The position numbers and the translations under genes were made by a program. This document shows positions 5,910-6,604 of a stretch of 6,604 nt of DNA, one piece after another; the first letter of the stretch is position 1; each line of letters begins with the position of its first letter. The stretch is from Pyramidobacter sp. (GTDB lineage: Bacteria; Synergistota; Synergistia; Synergistales; Dethiosulfovibrionaceae). The notes under the pieces are model-generated. The model was given only the letters and a program-made list of their open reading frames with translations. It was not told the origin of the DNA and made no database searches. The DNA lies in contig JAGAYQ010000433.1 of NCBI GenBank assembly GCA_017940445.1, forward strand, positions 1 through 6,604, read 5' to 3'.

Positions 5910-6604
5910 ATGCACACCAGAGCCCGCGGTAATTTTATTGCTCTTTCAGGCATCCTCGTCGCGGCGGTGCTGGGCGCCGTCACGTTCTTCACCTGGGAGT
6001 TCTTCGGCGCTGCCGAGCAGAGCTCCAAGCCGCGCATCGTCTACGGTGCGTCCGGCACTGCTTATGCCAGCTCGCGCCCCTCGCGTCAGAACGTGGTCGA
6101 TCATCTCAGCGCTGCGCCTCTCGGTGAGAACAAGGGGCTGAAAGATCCCGAAGTTCCCGCTGCCGAAGCTGCGCCTGACAAAGCGCCAGAGCTTGACCGT
6201 CCCGAGCCCCCCGCCCCGCCTCGCGGCGACGCGTCTGTTCCGCGGATCATCGCGAACAGCACGGAAAAGGGCAAATGGATCTTCATCGACAAGGCCGATC
6301 TGTACCTTTATCTCGTTGATGGCAACAAAGTCATCGGCAAGTGGGGGTGCGCGACCGGCAAAGTCCCCGGCAACAAGCAGAAAAAGGGCGACATGCGCAC
6401 GCCTGAAGGCGTGTTCACCGTGCAGCAGATCCAGGACGCCAGTTCATGGACGCACGACTTCGGCGACGGCAAGGGCGTGATCAAAGACGCCTACGGCCCG
6501 TGGTTTATCCGCCTGAAGACGCCTCCGCATACGGGGATCGGCATCCACGGCACGCATGATCCCGACTCGATCCGCACGCTGGCCAGCGAAGGCTGCATCC
6601 GTCT
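5910..6604 (+). CDS. Membrane-anchored L,D-transpeptidase (YkuD domain), N-terminal part
   Basis: From ATG 5910 (AAGGAGG at 5892-5898, 11 bases ahead), 231 residues are present before the window ends. Residues 9-28 form a hydrophobic helix after a basic start (MHTRARGN), fitting a signal anchor. A flexible periplasmic linker follows, very rich in Pro and Ala at about 78-105. The YkuD domain begins near 122 (KWIFIDKADLYLYLVDG) and continues with GDMRTPEGVF (160-169), the family's TPxGxF motif. It reaches GIHGTHDP with H213 and SEGCIR with the catalytic Cys229. These enzymes act on peptidoglycan stem peptides through a cysteine acyl-enzyme, forming 3-3 crosslinks or attaching proteins to the wall. 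The residue before GC is Glu where many members have His. The remaining C-terminus, normally a short stretch after the Cys, is outside the window. Confidence 0.92.
   Translation, partial: MHTRARGNFIALSGILVAAVLGAVTFFTWEFFGAAEQSSKPRIVYGASGTAYASSRPSRQNVVDHLSAAPLGENKGLKDPEVPAAEAAPDKAPELDRPEPPAPPRGDASVPRIIANSTEKGKWIFIDKADLYLYLVDGNKVIGKWGCATGKVPGNKQKKGDMRTPEGVFTVQQIQDASSWTHDFGDGKGVIKDAYGPWFIRLKTPPHTGIGIHGTHDPDSIRTLASEGCIR

Noticed and set aside
5744..6037. 97-codon minus-strand frame upstream of hicA
   Set aside because: It overlaps the transpeptidase start antisense and the hicAB promoter, and its hydrophobic stretch is not backed by a ribosome site or family match.
1..6604. CRISPR arrays, tRNA or rRNA genes, transposase genes, phage genes
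   Set aside because: I saw no regularly spaced direct repeats, cloverleaf sequences, rRNA segments or mobile-element enzymes on either strand.

Overview
This is a GC-rich bacterial window of ordinary chromosomal character. It holds eight protein-coding genes, two of them cut by the window ends, with short intergenic gaps. Shine-Dalgarno sequences of the GGAGG type are visible before most starts. I infer a Gram-negative anaerobe of the Synergistota type (Pyramidobacter-like) from the gene mix, the base composition and the style of the proteins. The sequence alone does not prove this, and a 16S or protein search would settle it.

Layout, left to right. Positions 3-302 (+) are the C-terminal 99 codons of a flavodoxin-fold NAD(P)H/FMN reductase. 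Positions 303-597 hold no gene. They contain a possible promoter and a 157-base inverted-repeat element (422-578) that folds end to end into one long imperfect hairpin and stops just before the next gene. Positions 598-1569 (+) encode an unrecognised polytopic membrane protein. A perfect 18-bp stem (1571-1612) sits between it and the convergent gene and can end transcription from both sides. On the minus strand, 2480-3580 (an exported protein of unknown function) and 1614-2483 (an EamA/DMT-type permease) form a two-gene operon whose reading frames overlap by ATGA. A divergent promoter region (about 3581-3724) separates that operon from a plus-strand PLP-dependent aminotransferase (3725-4945) of the LysN/2-aminoadipate type, which is followed by a bidirectional terminator (4965-5011).

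Positions 5081-5698 (-) are a hicA-hicB type II toxin-antitoxin operon with a good promoter and a palindromic operator candidate. Its AT-richer toxin gene and flanks suggest an acquired cassette. Positions 5910-6604 (+) are the start of a membrane-anchored L,D-transpeptidase (YkuD fold), including its catalytic His and Cys, cut by the window end.

The genes do not form one pathway. They are metabolic (flavoreductase, aminotransferase), transport (DMT permease), envelope (L,D-transpeptidase, exported protein, membrane protein) and a toxin-antitoxin module. The observations most worth following are the long hairpin element at the 5' end of the membrane-protein gene, the unassigned exported protein coupled to the permease, and the inverted repeat at the presumed transcription start of the aminotransferase gene. 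I found no CRISPR array, tRNA, rRNA, transposase gene or clear new multigene system.
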